Source: Rubrivivax sp. (lineage in GTDB: Bacteria > Pseudomonadota > Gammaproteobacteria > Burkholderiales > Burkholderiaceae_C). Taken from it: a DNA stretch of 64,000 nucleotides. Shown piece after piece: positions 8,090-17,550 of the stretch (position 1 is the stretch's first letter; every line of letters begins with the position of its first letter). The notes under the pieces are model-generated. The model searched no databases, was not told the origin of the DNA, and was given only the letters and a program-made list of their open reading frames with translations. Location of the stretch: assembly GCA_019635315.1 (NCBI GenBank), contig JAHBZT010000004.1, positions 643,902 to 707,901 of the forward strand, written 5' to 3'. The position numbers and the translations under genes were made by a program.

Positions 8090-10537
8090 ATGAATTCATT
8101 TCGAGATGGTTACAGAATTCTTCGTCCCAGCGTGATCGCGCTGGCGGTGGCTGCCATGCCCTGCGTGGTCGCCGTCCACGCCCATGCCCAGGCGGCCGCC
8201 GAGCAGCGGCAGAGCTACCAGCTGCCGAGTGCGCCGTTGGACAGGACGCTGCTGCAGATCGCCGCGCAGAGCGGGGTGCTGATCGCGTTCGACCCGGCGC
8301 AGGTCCGCGCGCTGGTGTCGCCGCCGGTCGTCGGGACCTTCTCGGCGGCCGAGGCCTTCCGGCGTGCGCTCGAAGGCTCCGGGTTCGAGGTGTACACGAC
8401 GGCCAGCGGGTCCCTGGCACTGCGCCGGGCCGCGGCGGCCCCCGTTTCGACGCCCACCGCCGCGCCGGCAGCCACCGTGGCGCCGGCGCCGGCCAGACCG
8501 CGGCCCGCGCCCCGGGAAGCGCCGGTCGTGGTCGACGACAGCCTGCCCATAGTGACCGTTGTCGCCCAGCGCGACTCGGGCGGTACCGGCTTCGCCGTCG
8601 AATCCTCGAGCACCTACACCCGCGGCGACACGTCGCTGCGCGAGACGCCGAAGGCCATCACCGTGGTCAACGCGGCCGTCATCCAGAGCCAGTCCGCCGC
8701 CGACCTGACGGACGTGCTGCGCAATGCCGCCGGCGTGGTCGGCATCGCGTCCAGCGGCCAGCCGACCTTCAACGTGCGGGGCTTCGTGGCCCCCGTCGCG
8801 GAGGACGGCATGAGCCTGCCGCAGGAGGCCGTCGCCTCCGTGCTGACGCCGATGGCGGCGATCGCCAGCGTCGAGGTCATCAAGGGGCCGTCGGCGATCC
8901 TGGCCGGCAACAACCCGCCCGGCGGCGTCATCAACATCGTCAAGAAGATGCCCCAGGTCCACCCGTTCAAGGAACTGCAGGCGGAGGTCGGCCCCGATGG
9001 CCGGGCGCTGCTGGGCTTCGACGCGACCGGAGCGCTGACGGCGGACAAGAAGCTGCGCTACCGCTTCACCGTCTCGGGGAACCGTGCCGATCGGACAGCC
9101 ATGGGCTACGACGGCGGCAAGGGCCACTACATCGCGCCGACGCTGCAGTGGAAGGACCAGCGAACCGACCTGACGCTGGCCGTGAGCCAGACCGTCAACC
9201 GGGCCCCACGCTCGCAGTTCACCGTGGGCATCGCCGGGGGAGGCCTGCTCGAGGGCTTCCTCGACTATCCGCTGGGCAACGAGGCCGACGGCTTCGAGAT
9301 CGAGTCCCGGACCGTCGGCGTGAAGCTCGAGCAGGAGATCACCGACAGCCTGGACTTCGTGAGCCACCTGCTCGACAACCGCTCGACCCAGGAAAGCGCC
9401 GTGTGGGCCGCGATCACGCCGATCGCGGCCAACAACAGCCTGCGCCTGTTCGGCATCTCGTCGAAGAACAAGTACACGACCACGAACTTCAAGAACTACC
9501 TGCGCCTGTACGTCGACCGCGAGACCTTCGATGCCACGCTGCTGTTCGGGGCCGATCTGCGCCGGGGGCGCGTCGTCAACTACTCGCAGGTCGCGAGCTC
9601 GAGCTTCACGATTCCCGACTTCCGGGTGCCGACCGCCGTACCGCCGCTGACCGTCGACCGGCGCCTCGTGAGCGACGGCGACAACGAACTCGTCGGCGGC
9701 TATGTCCAGGTGCAGGCCAACCGCGGCCCGTTCCACTTCCTGGGCTCGGTGCGCTACGACGACTTCGAGTCCGAGGCGACGCGCTATGCGGCCAACGGCA
9801 ACGAGACCAAGGTGCCGCCCAGCGGCCAGGCCGGCGTCAGCACCAGCCTGGGCGTGCTGTACGACCTGACCCCCTGGCTGTCGGCCTATGTCAGCCACAA
9901 CGAGGGCTTCCAGCCCAACATGGCGACCACCTCGTCCGGCGAGCAGATCGACCCAAAGCGCAGCACGCAGCTCGATGCCGGCCTGAAGTTCGGCCTGCGC
10001 AACGGCAAGCTGCAGGGCACGGTGGCGCTGTACCGCAACACCTACGTCAACGAGCCGGTGGCCGACCCGGCCAGCCCGGGCTCGTCGATCGGCGTCAGCG
10101 GCGCCGTGGCCAAGGGCATCGAGCTCGAGCTGCAGGGCCAGTTGCGGCCGGGCTGGAACGTCAGTGCGCAGTACGCCTACATGGACTACCAGCAGCCGCC
10201 CACGCCGCCGCCCCTGATCATCCACTTCCCGCGTCACAAGGCCGGGCTGTGGCTGACCCACAACTTCAGCGCCCCGGCGCTGCAGGGCTTCGGCGTCGGC
10301 GCCGGCCTGTTCTACGGCAGCGGCGAGCGGGTCTCGCCGACGACGAAGATCCCGTCGCAGCTGCAGGCCGACCTGGGCCTGTTCTACCGGCGGCAGGGCC
10401 TCAACCTGAACCTGTCGGTGAAGAACCTGTTCGACCGCGCGAACTACAACCCGGTCGCGATGGTCGGCACCAACCTCGGGACGATCCCCATGGGCACGCC
10501 GCGCACGGTCACGCTGACCGCCGCCTACAGCTTCTGA
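8090..10537 (+). CDS. TonB-dependent siderophore-type receptor with N-terminal STN signalling domain
   Basis: An 815-aa outer-membrane receptor. The signal peptide ends near residue 34 (HAHAQA). The STN domain follows (YQLPSAPLDRTLLQIAAQSG), a fold used by FecA/FpvA-class receptors to signal to a FecR-type anti-sigma. A Pro/Ala linker leads to the plug (RETPKAITVVN, IKGPSAILAGNNPPGGVIN) and a beta-barrel that ends in the aromatic terminus AAYSF. Ligands of this class are siderophores or other bulky compounds. It heads the ABC-TldE-TldD-thioredoxin operon, and a FecR/FecI pair lies about 6 kb downstream, the expected partners of an STN receptor. Confidence 0.93.
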   Translation: MNSFRDGYRILRPSVIALAVAAMPCVVAVHAHAQAAAEQRQSYQLPSAPLDRTLLQIAAQSGVLIAFDPAQVRALVSPPVVGTFSAAEAFRRALEGSGFEVYTTASGSLALRRAAAAPVSTPTAAPAATVAPAPARPRPAPREAPVVVDDSLPIVTVVAQRDSGGTGFAVESSSTYTRGDTSLRETPKAITVVNAAVIQSQSAADLTDVLRNAAGVVGIASSGQPTFNVRGFVAPVAEDGMSLPQEAVASVLTPMAAIASVEVIKGPSAILAGNNPPGGVINIVKKMPQVHPFKELQAEVGPDGRALLGFDATGALTADKKLRYRFTVSGNRADRTAMGYDGGKGHYIAPTLQWKDQRTDLTLAVSQTVNRAPRSQFTVGIAGGGLLEGFLDYPLGNEADGFEIESRTVGVKLEQEITDSLDFVSHLLDNRSTQESAVWAAITPIAANNSLRLFGISSKNKYTTTNFKNYLRLYVDRETFDATLLFGADLRRGRVVNYSQVASSSFTIPDFRVPTAVPPLTVDRRLVSDGDNELVGGYVQVQANRGPFHFLGSVRYDDFESEATRYAANGNETKVPPSGQAGVSTSLGVLYDLTPWLSAYVSHNEGFQPNMATTSSGEQIDPKRSTQLDAGLKFGLRNGKLQGTVALYRNTYVNEPVADPASPGSSIGVSGAVAKGIELELQGQLRPGWNVSAQYAYMDYQQPPTPPPLIIHFPRHKAGLWLTHNFSAPALQGFGVGAGLFYGSGERVSPTTKIPSQLQADLGLFYRRQGLNLNLSVKNLFDRANYNPVAMVGTNLGTIPMGTPRTVTLTAAYSF

Positions 10538-10615
10538 GCGGGCTGCCGAGCCATGCCCAGCGACACCGGCGCGATGCCGGTCCCGTCCGCCGGCGTGCGC
10601 CGGCAAGGAACGACG

Positions 10616-12436
10616 ATGAGCCCGCCGCAGGCCACCCCCGACATCCGCTACCAGGAGCGCAACGAGCAGCGGGCACGCTTCCACACCTCGGTGTGGGAGC
10701 TGTTCGTGCCGTACTGGAAGTATTCCAGCGAGCGCTGGGTCTCCGGCCTGCTGGCGCTGTTCGTGGTGACGATCGGCTTCGTCGAGGTGTACTACGGCGT
10801 CTGGCGCAACGGCTGGACCGGGCAGTTCTACGACGCGGTCGGCGCGCAGCAGTTCGCGACGCTGTTCCCGCTGCTGTCCAAGTTCATCGTCATCGTGCTG
10901 CTCAACGTGTGCGCGCTGCTGCTCAGCATGATGGCCAACGCGCTGCTGCAGCTGCGCTGGCGCACCTGGCTGACCGCCTACCTGGTCGACAAGTGGACGC
11001 ACAACGAGACCTACTACCGCATCGAGCGCGACAAGATCCTCGACAACGCCGACCAGCGCATCGCGGAGGACGCCCACATCTTCACGCAGAAGACCTGCAG
11101 CCTGGTGCTGTCCTTCATCCGCGTGCCGGTGTCCATCGTCACCTACGGCGCGCTGCTGTACCAGCTCTCGGGTGACTTCCCGATCACGATCGGCGACACC
11201 AGCTTCGCGATCCCCGGCTACCTGGTGATCTTCGCGCTGCTGTACTCGGGCGGCATCCTGCTGCTGACGCATCTGTTCGGGCGCAAGCTGATCCCGCTGA
11301 ACTTCGCCAAGCAGAAGGCCGAGGCCGACTACCGCAGCATGCTGATCCAGGTGCGCGAGGGCTCCGAGCAGATCGCGCTGTACGGCGGCGGCAAGACCGA
11401 GGCGACGCGGCTGAAGATCAACTTCGAGGCCGTCAAGGACACGACCTGGCAGATGGTGTTGGTGCAGCGCAACCTGCTGGCCTGCATGCTGATCCCGGGC
11501 AGCCTGAACAGCATCATCCCGACGCTGCTGTCGCTGCCGCTGATGGCCACCGGCGCCTGGACCCTGGGCACGATGATGAAGATCACCGCCGCCTTCGTCT
11601 CGCTCGAGGTGGCGCTGGGCTTCTTCCCGGGTGCCTACGACGACTTCGCCGCCTGGCGCGCGGTCGTGCGGCGCATGCTGTCGCTGCTGGACGCGGTGGA
11701 GCCGGCCGAGCCGGTGCAGGGGCTGGCGCTGGAGACCCGCGACGACGCGGCGATCGAGATCGAGTCGCTGACGCTGGCCGGCATGGACGGCACCGTGCTG
11801 GCCCGCGTGCCGGCCTTCCGCATCGAGCCGGGCGCGCGCTGCCTGATCCGCGGTGCCTCCGGCTCGGGCAAGACCACGCTGCTGCGCGCGATCGCCGGGC
11901 TGTGGCCCTACGGGCAGGGCACGATCCGCAGGCCCGAGCGTGCCGCGATGATGTTCGTGCCGCAGAAGAGCTACCTGCCGGTGGGCACGCTCAAGCAGGC
12001 GCTGTGTTTCCCGGGCCCGGACACCGAGGTGCCCGACGCGCGGGCGCGCCAGGCGCTGATCGACTGCGACCTGCACAAGTACGCCGACGCGCTGCACGAA
12101 CCCGACCGCTGGGGTCGCCGACTGTCCGGCGGCGAGCAGCAGCGGCTGGCCTTCGCGCGCATCCTGCTGCAGCGGCCGACGCATGTGTTCCTCGACGAGG
12201 CGACGAGTGCGCTCGATGAAGCCTCCGAGCATCGCCTGTACAGCCGCCTGCTCGAGGCGCTGCCGGGCAGCACCCTGGTCAGCGTCGCCCACCGCAAGGA
12301 GGTAGCGCGGTACCACGACCAGTTCGTCGACCTGGTGCCGGTGGCCCCCGAGGGCGCCGCCGATGCCGCGACCGCCACCAGCGAGGCCGGCACCCGGCCC
12401 GCACTCGGCCTGCAGCCGCGGCCGGCCGCCGCATGA
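10616..12436 (+). CDS. SbmA/BacA-class (YddA/Rv1819c-like) ABC transporter with fused ATPase
   Basis: A 606-aa inner-membrane protein. The N-terminal half is the SbmA/BacA-like membrane domain (FYDAVGAQQFATLFPLL, RWRTWLTAYLVDKW, NADQRIAEDA). The C-terminal half is an ATPase with Walker A GASGSGKTT at 413-421, signature LSGGEQQRLAFAR from 503 and Walker B HVFLDEATSALDE. Relatives import peptide antibiotics, bleomycin or cobalamin, or act on very-long-chain lipids. The ATG at 10616 has AAGGAA upstream; an earlier in-frame Met at 10553 is less likely. Its end overlaps tldE as ATGA. Confidence 0.92.
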   Translation: MSPPQATPDIRYQERNEQRARFHTSVWELFVPYWKYSSERWVSGLLALFVVTIGFVEVYYGVWRNGWTGQFYDAVGAQQFATLFPLLSKFIVIVLLNVCALLLSMMANALLQLRWRTWLTAYLVDKWTHNETYYRIERDKILDNADQRIAEDAHIFTQKTCSLVLSFIRVPVSIVTYGALLYQLSGDFPITIGDTSFAIPGYLVIFALLYSGGILLLTHLFGRKLIPLNFAKQKAEADYRSMLIQVREGSEQIALYGGGKTEATRLKINFEAVKDTTWQMVLVQRNLLACMLIPGSLNSIIPTLLSLPLMATGAWTLGTMMKITAAFVSLEVALGFFPGAYDDFAAWRAVVRRMLSLLDAVEPAEPVQGLALETRDDAAIEIESLTLAGMDGTVLARVPAFRIEPGARCLIRGASGSGKTTLLRAIAGLWPYGQGTIRRPERAAMMFVPQKSYLPVGTLKQALCFPGPDTEVPDARARQALIDCDLHKYADALHEPDRWGRRLSGGEQQRLAFARILLQRPTHVFLDEATSALDEASEHRLYSRLLEALPGSTLVSVAHRKEVARYHDQFVDLVPVAPEGAADAATATSEAGTRPALGLQPRPAAA

Positions 12437-13770
12437 GCATGGCCGCGCCCCCCCTGTCCGACGTGGCCGCGCAGGCGCTGAACCTCGCGCGCCGGGCCGG
12501 CGCCACCGCTGCCGTGGTGCAACTCGGCGAGAGCGAGTCGCTCATTGCCGCCGTCTGCGCCGGCGTGCCGACCGAGCGCACGTTTCGCCGGAGCACGACG
12601 ATCCAGCTCACGCTGCTGCGCGGCCGGCGCCAGGCTGCCGTGTCGTCGTCGGACCTGTCGGCCGACGCCATCGCGACCCTGGTGCAGCGCGGCCTGGCGA
12701 TCGCCGACCTGGCCGCCGAGGATCCCTGCGTCGGCCTGCCGGCGGCCGACGAGCGAGCGCAGGGGCACGCCGACCTGGACCTCGACCACCCCTGGTCGCT
12801 GGGCATGGCCGACGCGATCGCCATCGCGCGCCGCGCCGAGGACGCGGCGCTGGCCGTCGGCGACGCCGTGACGCTGACCGAGGGCAGCCAGGTGCAGACG
12901 CACCGCTCGCACCACTGCCTGGCGACCAGCGACGGCTTCCTGCGCACTTGGGTCACGACCGGCCACCGCATCGGCTGTTCGCCGGTGGCGCGGCGCGGCA
13001 CCGAGAAGCAGATCGACCACTGGTGGGACTGGGCGCGCCGCCCGGCCGACCTGATGTCGCCCGAGGCCGTCGGCCAGCGCGCCGCGGCGCAAGCTGCGGC
13101 GCGGCTGGGCGCGCGTCGCATCCCGACGCAGACCTGCCCGGTGCTGTTCGCGCCGCCCGCCGCGCTGGGCGTGCTCGCCGACTTCAGCCAGGCGCTTTCG
13201 GCCAAGCCCTTGTACACGCAGGCCTCCTACCTGGCCGGCGCGCTGGGCCGGCCCTGCCTTGCGCCGCACGTGCACCTGGTCGACGACCCGCTGCTGCCGC
13301 GTGGCGCCGGCAGCGCCAGCCACGACGACTGGGGCGTGGCGCTGCGCCGGCGCGCCGTGGTCGAGGCCGGCGTGCTGCGCGGCTGCTTCCTCGGCCTGTA
13401 CGGCGCGCGCCGGCTGGGCCTGCCGGTGGCCGACCACGGCCAGGGGCCGACCAATCTCGTCGTGCGCAGCGACCGCACCGCCCCCGGCGACGACTTCGCC
13501 GCGATGCTGCGGCGACTGGGCACAGGGCTGGTGGTCAGCGGCATGACCGGCAAGGGCACCAACCTGATGACGGGCGACTTCTCGCGCGCCGTGCATGGCT
13601 TCTGGGTCGACGGCGGCGAGATCCGCTACCCGGTGGCCGGCATCACGATCGCAGGCCAGCTGGGCGCGATGCTCACCGGCCTGCAGGCCGTCGGCAGCGA
13701 CATCCTGACCCGCCCCGGCGCCAGCACCGGGTCCTGGCTGGTCGATGCGATGCGCGTCGGCGGCGCCTGA
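12433..13770 (+). CDS. TldE/PmbA-family subunit of the TldD/TldE protease
   Basis: A 445-aa protein with the PmbA C-terminal signature: MTGKGTNLMTGDFSRAVHGFWVDGGEIRYPV then ITIAGQL. TldE is the non-catalytic partner that forms the peptide tunnel with TldD. In E. coli the pair degrades unfolded peptides, matures microcin B17 and acts on CcdA. It starts within the stop of the ABC transporter (4-nt overlap) and is followed after 57 nt by tldD. Canonical tldD and pmbA are usually unlinked, so this adjacent pair beside a transporter may be a specialised copy. Confidence 0.9.
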   Translation: MSMAAPPLSDVAAQALNLARRAGATAAVVQLGESESLIAAVCAGVPTERTFRRSTTIQLTLLRGRRQAAVSSSDLSADAIATLVQRGLAIADLAAEDPCVGLPAADERAQGHADLDLDHPWSLGMADAIAIARRAEDAALAVGDAVTLTEGSQVQTHRSHHCLATSDGFLRTWVTTGHRIGCSPVARRGTEKQIDHWWDWARRPADLMSPEAVGQRAAAQAAARLGARRIPTQTCPVLFAPPAALGVLADFSQALSAKPLYTQASYLAGALGRPCLAPHVHLVDDPLLPRGAGSASHDDWGVALRRRAVVEAGVLRGCFLGLYGARRLGLPVADHGQGPTNLVVRSDRTAPGDDFAAMLRRLGTGLVVSGMTGKGTNLMTGDFSRAVHGFWVDGGEIRYPVAGITIAGQLGAMLTGLQAVGSDILTRPGASTGSWLVDAMRVGGA

Positions 13771-13827
13771 GCCCCCGAACGCATCGCCGCGATGCGCCCG
13801 CAAGCCTTCCAACCTTCCCGGACCGAC

Positions 13828-15333
13828 ATGACCCTGCACGCCCCTGGCCCCGACCCGCTGCCCGCGACGACGGACGCCGCGCACGACCTGGCCCGCGCCA
13901 CGCTGCTGGACGCCCATGGTCTGGACGAGGCGCGGCTGCTGCGCGGATTGGCGCAGGCGCTCGGCGCCGGCGGCGAGCACGCCGACCTCTACCTGAAGTC
14001 CTCGGTCGCCGAGAGCTGGAGCCTGGAAGGCGGCCGCGTGCACCGCGGCAGCTTCGCGATGGAGCAGGGTTTCGGCCTGCGCGGGCTGCAGGGCGAGCAG
14101 GCGGTGCTGGCGACCTCGCAGTGCATCGACGCCGAGCAGGTGCAGCGCGCCGCCGGGGTCGTGCGCGGCGCGCTGGGTGCTGGCGACGTTCGCGGCACGG
14201 CGGTGCTGCCGGTGGCCGCACCGGTGCTGGCGCCGATCACCGTGCCGCTGCCGGCCCGCTACGGCCACGACGACCCGGTGGCCGGTGCCGAGGCCGCGGC
14301 CAAGATCGCGCTGCTCGAGACGCTGGACGCGGCCGCCCGCGGGCGCGACCCGCGTGTCGTCGAGGTGCGGGCCACGCTGTCGTCGGCGCGTGCGCTGGTC
14401 TTCATCGCCCGCGACGACGGGCTGTGCGCCGGCGACGTGCGGCCCAGCGTGCGGCTGGACCTGTCGGTGCAGGTGCTGCAGCAGGGCCGCCGCGAGAGCG
14501 CCTCGCGCACCGTCGGCGGCCGTGGCGGACTGTCGCCCTTCACGCCACAGGCGCTGCGCCAGCTGGCCCAGCGCACCGTCGACGCGGCGCTGGGCAAGCT
14601 CGACGCGCGGCCGGCACCGGCCGGCGTGATGAGCGTGGTGATGGGCCCAGGCTGGAACGGCGTGCTGCTGCACGAGGCCGTGGGCCACGGCCTGGAGGCC
14701 GACTTCAACCGCCGTGGCGCCTCCGCCTTCGCCGGGCGCATCGGCGAGCGCGTCGCCGCGCCCGGCGTGACCATCGTCGACGACGGCACGCTGGCCGGCG
14801 GTCGCGGCTCGCTGCATGTCGACGACGAGGGCACGCCGGGCCGCTGCACGACGCTGATCGAGGACGGCATCCTCGTCGGCTACATCAACGACCGGCTCAG
14901 CGCGCGCCTGACCGGCGCGGCGCCGACCGGCAACGGCCGTCGCGAGAGCCACGACGTGCTGCCCTTGCCGCGCATGACCAACACCTACCTGCGCGCCGGC
15001 GGCGTGGCGCCCGAGGAGATCATCGCCTCGGTCGCGCAGGGCATCTACGTCGCCCACCTCGGCGGCGGCCAGGTCGACATCAGCAGCGGCCGTTTCGTCT
15101 TCAACGCCTCCGAGGCCTTCCTGATCGAGCAGGGCCGGCTGACCGCGCCGCTGAAGGCGGTGACGGTGCTCGGCGACGGTCCCGAGTCGCTGAAGAAGGT
15201 GCGCCTGATCGGCCACGACCTGCAGATCGACGCCGGCGCCGGCCTGTGCGTCAAGGCCGGCCAGTCGCTGCCGGTGGGCGTCGGCCAGCCCACGCTGCGC
15301 ATCGACGAGATGACCGTCGGCGGCACCGGCTGA
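13828..15333 (+). CDS. TldD-family zinc metalloprotease subunit
   Basis: A 501-aa protein with the catalytic HExxxH motif HEAVGH (H282 to H286), followed by GLEADFNRRG, and the late GLCVKAGQSLPVGVGQP segment whose Cys lies near the active site in TldD. All key residues are present, so it should be active with TldE. I start at ATG 13828 (MTLHAPG); an in-frame ATG at 13792 would add 12 residues. It probably trims or destroys peptides brought in by the preceding transporter, by analogy with microcin B17 (SbmA uptake, TldDE processing). This role is inferred. Confidence 0.92.
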   Translation: MTLHAPGPDPLPATTDAAHDLARATLLDAHGLDEARLLRGLAQALGAGGEHADLYLKSSVAESWSLEGGRVHRGSFAMEQGFGLRGLQGEQAVLATSQCIDAEQVQRAAGVVRGALGAGDVRGTAVLPVAAPVLAPITVPLPARYGHDDPVAGAEAAAKIALLETLDAAARGRDPRVVEVRATLSSARALVFIARDDGLCAGDVRPSVRLDLSVQVLQQGRRESASRTVGGRGGLSPFTPQALRQLAQRTVDAALGKLDARPAPAGVMSVVMGPGWNGVLLHEAVGHGLEADFNRRGASAFAGRIGERVAAPGVTIVDDGTLAGGRGSLHVDDEGTPGRCTTLIEDGILVGYINDRLSARLTGAAPTGNGRRESHDVLPLPRMTNTYLRAGGVAPEEIIASVAQGIYVAHLGGGQVDISSGRFVFNASEAFLIEQGRLTAPLKAVTVLGDGPESLKKVRLIGHDLQIDAGAGLCVKAGQSLPVGVGQPTLRIDEMTVGGTG

Positions 15334-15383
15334 GGCCTGGGCCGCCGCCTTCCCCCTTCCGCCACGAACCCCAGGAGTACCCG

Positions 15384-16568
15384 ATGCAGTCACTGACCCA
15401 AGACAACTTCGACCCCACGCTGAAGGCCAGCCCGCACCCGGTGCTGGTCGACTTCTGGGCCCCCTGGTGCGGCCCCTGCAAGGCCCTGGCGCCGGTGCTC
15501 GACACGGTGGCGGCGCAGTTCGAGGGCAAGGTCGGCTTCGCCAAGGTCGACGTCGAGGAGTACACCGAGGCGCGCACGCGGTTCAACATCAAGGGCCTGC
15601 CGACGCTGGTGCTGTTCAAGCACGGCGAGCCGGTGGCGCGCCTGACCGGCTCGCGCCCGGCCAAGCAGATCGCGCTGTTCATCGACGAGCACCTGCAGGC
15701 GCCGGCGCAGCCCGCGGCCGCGCCGAGCCGGACCTTCGGCGGCGATGCGGCGCGCAAGGCCGCGTGCATCGCCAGGCTGCGGCAGCACCTGGCCGCCGGC
15801 GCCGTGCGGCGCAGCTCCCAGACCTACTGGGACGGCCGTGAGGGCTCGCCGCTGGGCTGCGCCACCGAAGCCGGTGTGCACGAGGCGCCGCCGACGCTGG
15901 GCATTCCGCGGCCGCTGCTGAGCCTCGTCGAGTGGCTGGGTTCGGCGCACGACAGCGAGCAGGAGGCGGCCGAATTCGTGCTGCGCTGGCTCGAGGCGCT
16001 GCCGGTGGACCGCGACGCGCGCGGCGTCGCCGCGGACCTGGCGGCCGACCTGCTGTCGCATCCGCAGGCCTTCGACCTGCGCCAGGCGGACCCCGAGGTG
16101 CAGCGCCTGCACGCCGAACTGGTGACCCTGCACCGCGCCGATGCAGACGGCCAGGCGGTGACCGCCGACGCCTGGAGCCGCGTGCACGCGGCGCTGCGGG
16201 CTCACGCCCCCGACCCGAAGGACCGCGGCCCGGCCGCCGCGCTGGCGCGCGCCCTGGCCGAAGCCGCCGCCCCGCTGGCCGACGACGCGGCGGTGATCAA
16301 CGGCCTCGTGAACGCCGCCATGCAGCTGGCCGCCGCCCGCGTCAGGCGCGAGCAGCAGTGGACGCAGGACGACGCGCTCGCGCTGCAGAAGGTGCAGCGC
16401 CAGATCATCGACACCTGGCCCGAGTTCAAGGGCCACGCGATGCGCGACAAGGTGGAGGAACTGGCGCCCGAACTCGGCCGCAAGCTCAAGGCGCAGCATC
16501 GCGCCAAGCAGGCCGCCGCGGAGGCCGCGGTCGCGATGCTGATGCAGCGCACGGCGGCCTGCGCCTGA
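15384..16568 (+). CDS. Thioredoxin domain fused to an uncharacterised C-terminal region
   Basis: A 394-aa protein with CCAGGAG upstream of the ATG. Residues 1-110 form a standard thioredoxin fold with WCGPCK (C29, C32) and the cis-Pro loop KGLPTLVLF. No signal peptide is seen, so it is cytoplasmic. After a Pro/Ala linker, residues about 125-394 are mainly helical and begin with a motif of the form YWDGREGSPLGC then LGIPRPLL. That region loosely resembles a small uncharacterised family I know only from memory. It is last in the TonB-ABC-TldED operon. It may reduce disulfides in imported peptides before TldDE attack, which is speculative. Confidence 0.88.
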   Translation: MQSLTQDNFDPTLKASPHPVLVDFWAPWCGPCKALAPVLDTVAAQFEGKVGFAKVDVEEYTEARTRFNIKGLPTLVLFKHGEPVARLTGSRPAKQIALFIDEHLQAPAQPAAAPSRTFGGDAARKAACIARLRQHLAAGAVRRSSQTYWDGREGSPLGCATEAGVHEAPPTLGIPRPLLSLVEWLGSAHDSEQEAAEFVLRWLEALPVDRDARGVAADLAADLLSHPQAFDLRQADPEVQRLHAELVTLHRADADGQAVTADAWSRVHAALRAHAPDPKDRGPAAALARALAEAAAPLADDAAVINGLVNAAMQLAAARVRREQQWTQDDALALQKVQRQIIDTWPEFKGHAMRDKVEELAPELGRKLKAQHRAKQAAAEAAVAMLMQRTAACA

Positions 16569-16601
16569 GTCCTGCGACCGGCGCCGCCGGCCGACCGCGG
16601 C

Positions 16602-17546
16602 TCAGCGCTCGCGCAGGATCACCACGTAGTCGCTGTAGCGGTCGACGCGCAGCGACAGCGACTCGGCCAGCTGGCGCAGCGCCTGGTCCGGGTCCTTGAG
16701 GCTGAAGACGCCGCTGACGCGCCGCCGGGCGGCGTCGTCGGAGACGCGGATCAGGCCGCGCCGGTAGCGGCGCAACACGCTGACGACGTCGGCCACCGAC
16801 TCGTCGGAGGCGACCAGCAGGTCGCTGGTCCAGGCCAGCGCCGCCGCGACCGAGGCCTCGACGCGGCGCAGCGCGCGCGCGGTGAAGCCGAGCACCTCGC
16901 CGACGGCGACCGGGTGCGCGCCGCCGTCGCGCAGCTGCAGCACGCCCTGTCCGCGCTCCATCACCAGGGCGCTGCTGGCGTCCAGCACGCCGAGGCTGAA
17001 ACGCGCGCCCGCGGCCTGCAGGCGACCGTGCGGCGACGCGACGCTGAACGGCGCCGCGGCACTGCTGGCGTCGACCAGCAGGCGCCCGCTGTCGACGCGC
17101 CAGCTGGCCGCCTCGTCGGTGGCATAGACCGCCGTGCCGGCATCGAGCAGGCCGCGGATGCCCGCAGCCAGCGCCACCTCGCGGCGTTCACCGATGCCGG
17201 TGCGGAACGTGGCGTCGTAGCCCAGCTCGTGCGCGATGCGCAATCCGCCGATGCCGAGCACCAGCATGCCCGCCGTGCCGGTCAGGCCGTTGACCAGCAC
17301 GCGCCGGCGCGACGCGTCGGCATGCACCAGCGCCTGGCGGGCGGCCACCGGGTGGCGCGCCGCCAGCGCGCGCAGCGGCTGCAGCCGCGCCTGCAGCGCG
17401 CGCCAGGCCTCGTCGTTGGCGCGGCTGGCCTGGCGCCAGGCCTCGAAGCCGGCGCGCTCGTCGGCGCCCACCTCGCCCGAGCGCAGGCGCATCTCCCAGG
17501 CGATGGCGGCCCGGGCGGCTTCGTTCAGCGTGGGTTGTCGCGGCAT
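16602..17546 (-). CDS. FecR-family anti-sigma/sigma regulator
   Basis: A 314-aa protein. The N-terminus has the FecR helical domain (DERAGFEAWRQASRANDEAW), a single membrane segment lies at about 85-105 (GTAGMLVLGIGGLRIA), then the FecR periplasmic domain and a C-terminal STN-like region (SGVFSLKDPDQALRQLAESLSL). In this system the periplasmic part receives a signal from a TonB receptor STN domain and controls the cytoplasmic sigma factor. Its start is 4 nt after the sigma stop. No receptor is adjacent on this strand, but the STN receptor at 8090 lies across the convergent operon. Confidence 0.9.
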   Translation of the reverse strand: MPRQPTLNEAARAAIAWEMRLRSGEVGADERAGFEAWRQASRANDEAWRALQARLQPLRALAARHPVAARQALVHADASRRRVLVNGLTGTAGMLVLGIGGLRIAHELGYDATFRTGIGERREVALAAGIRGLLDAGTAVYATDEAASWRVDSGRLLVDASSAAAPFSVASPHGRLQAAGARFSLGVLDASSALVMERGQGVLQLRDGGAHPVAVGEVLGFTARALRRVEASVAAALAWTSDLLVASDESVADVVSVLRRYRRGLIRVSDDAARRRVSGVFSLKDPDQALRQLAESLSLRVDRYSDYVVILRER

Positions 17547-17550
17547 CGGT

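Noticed and set aside
8096-12316. Very long open frame antisense to the TonB receptor and ABC transporter
   Set aside because: A high-GC shadow frame with Arg/His/Gln-rich composition and no domain; the sense genes have full motifs. The same applies to long frames at 12363-16568 (+, N-terminal part), 18132-21824 (-), 22866-25943 (-) and 40673-44659 (-).
7251-16568. A lasso-peptide biosynthetic cluster
   Set aside because: No asparagine-synthetase-like lasso cyclase or transglutaminase-like protease is present; only uptake and degradation genes are visible.
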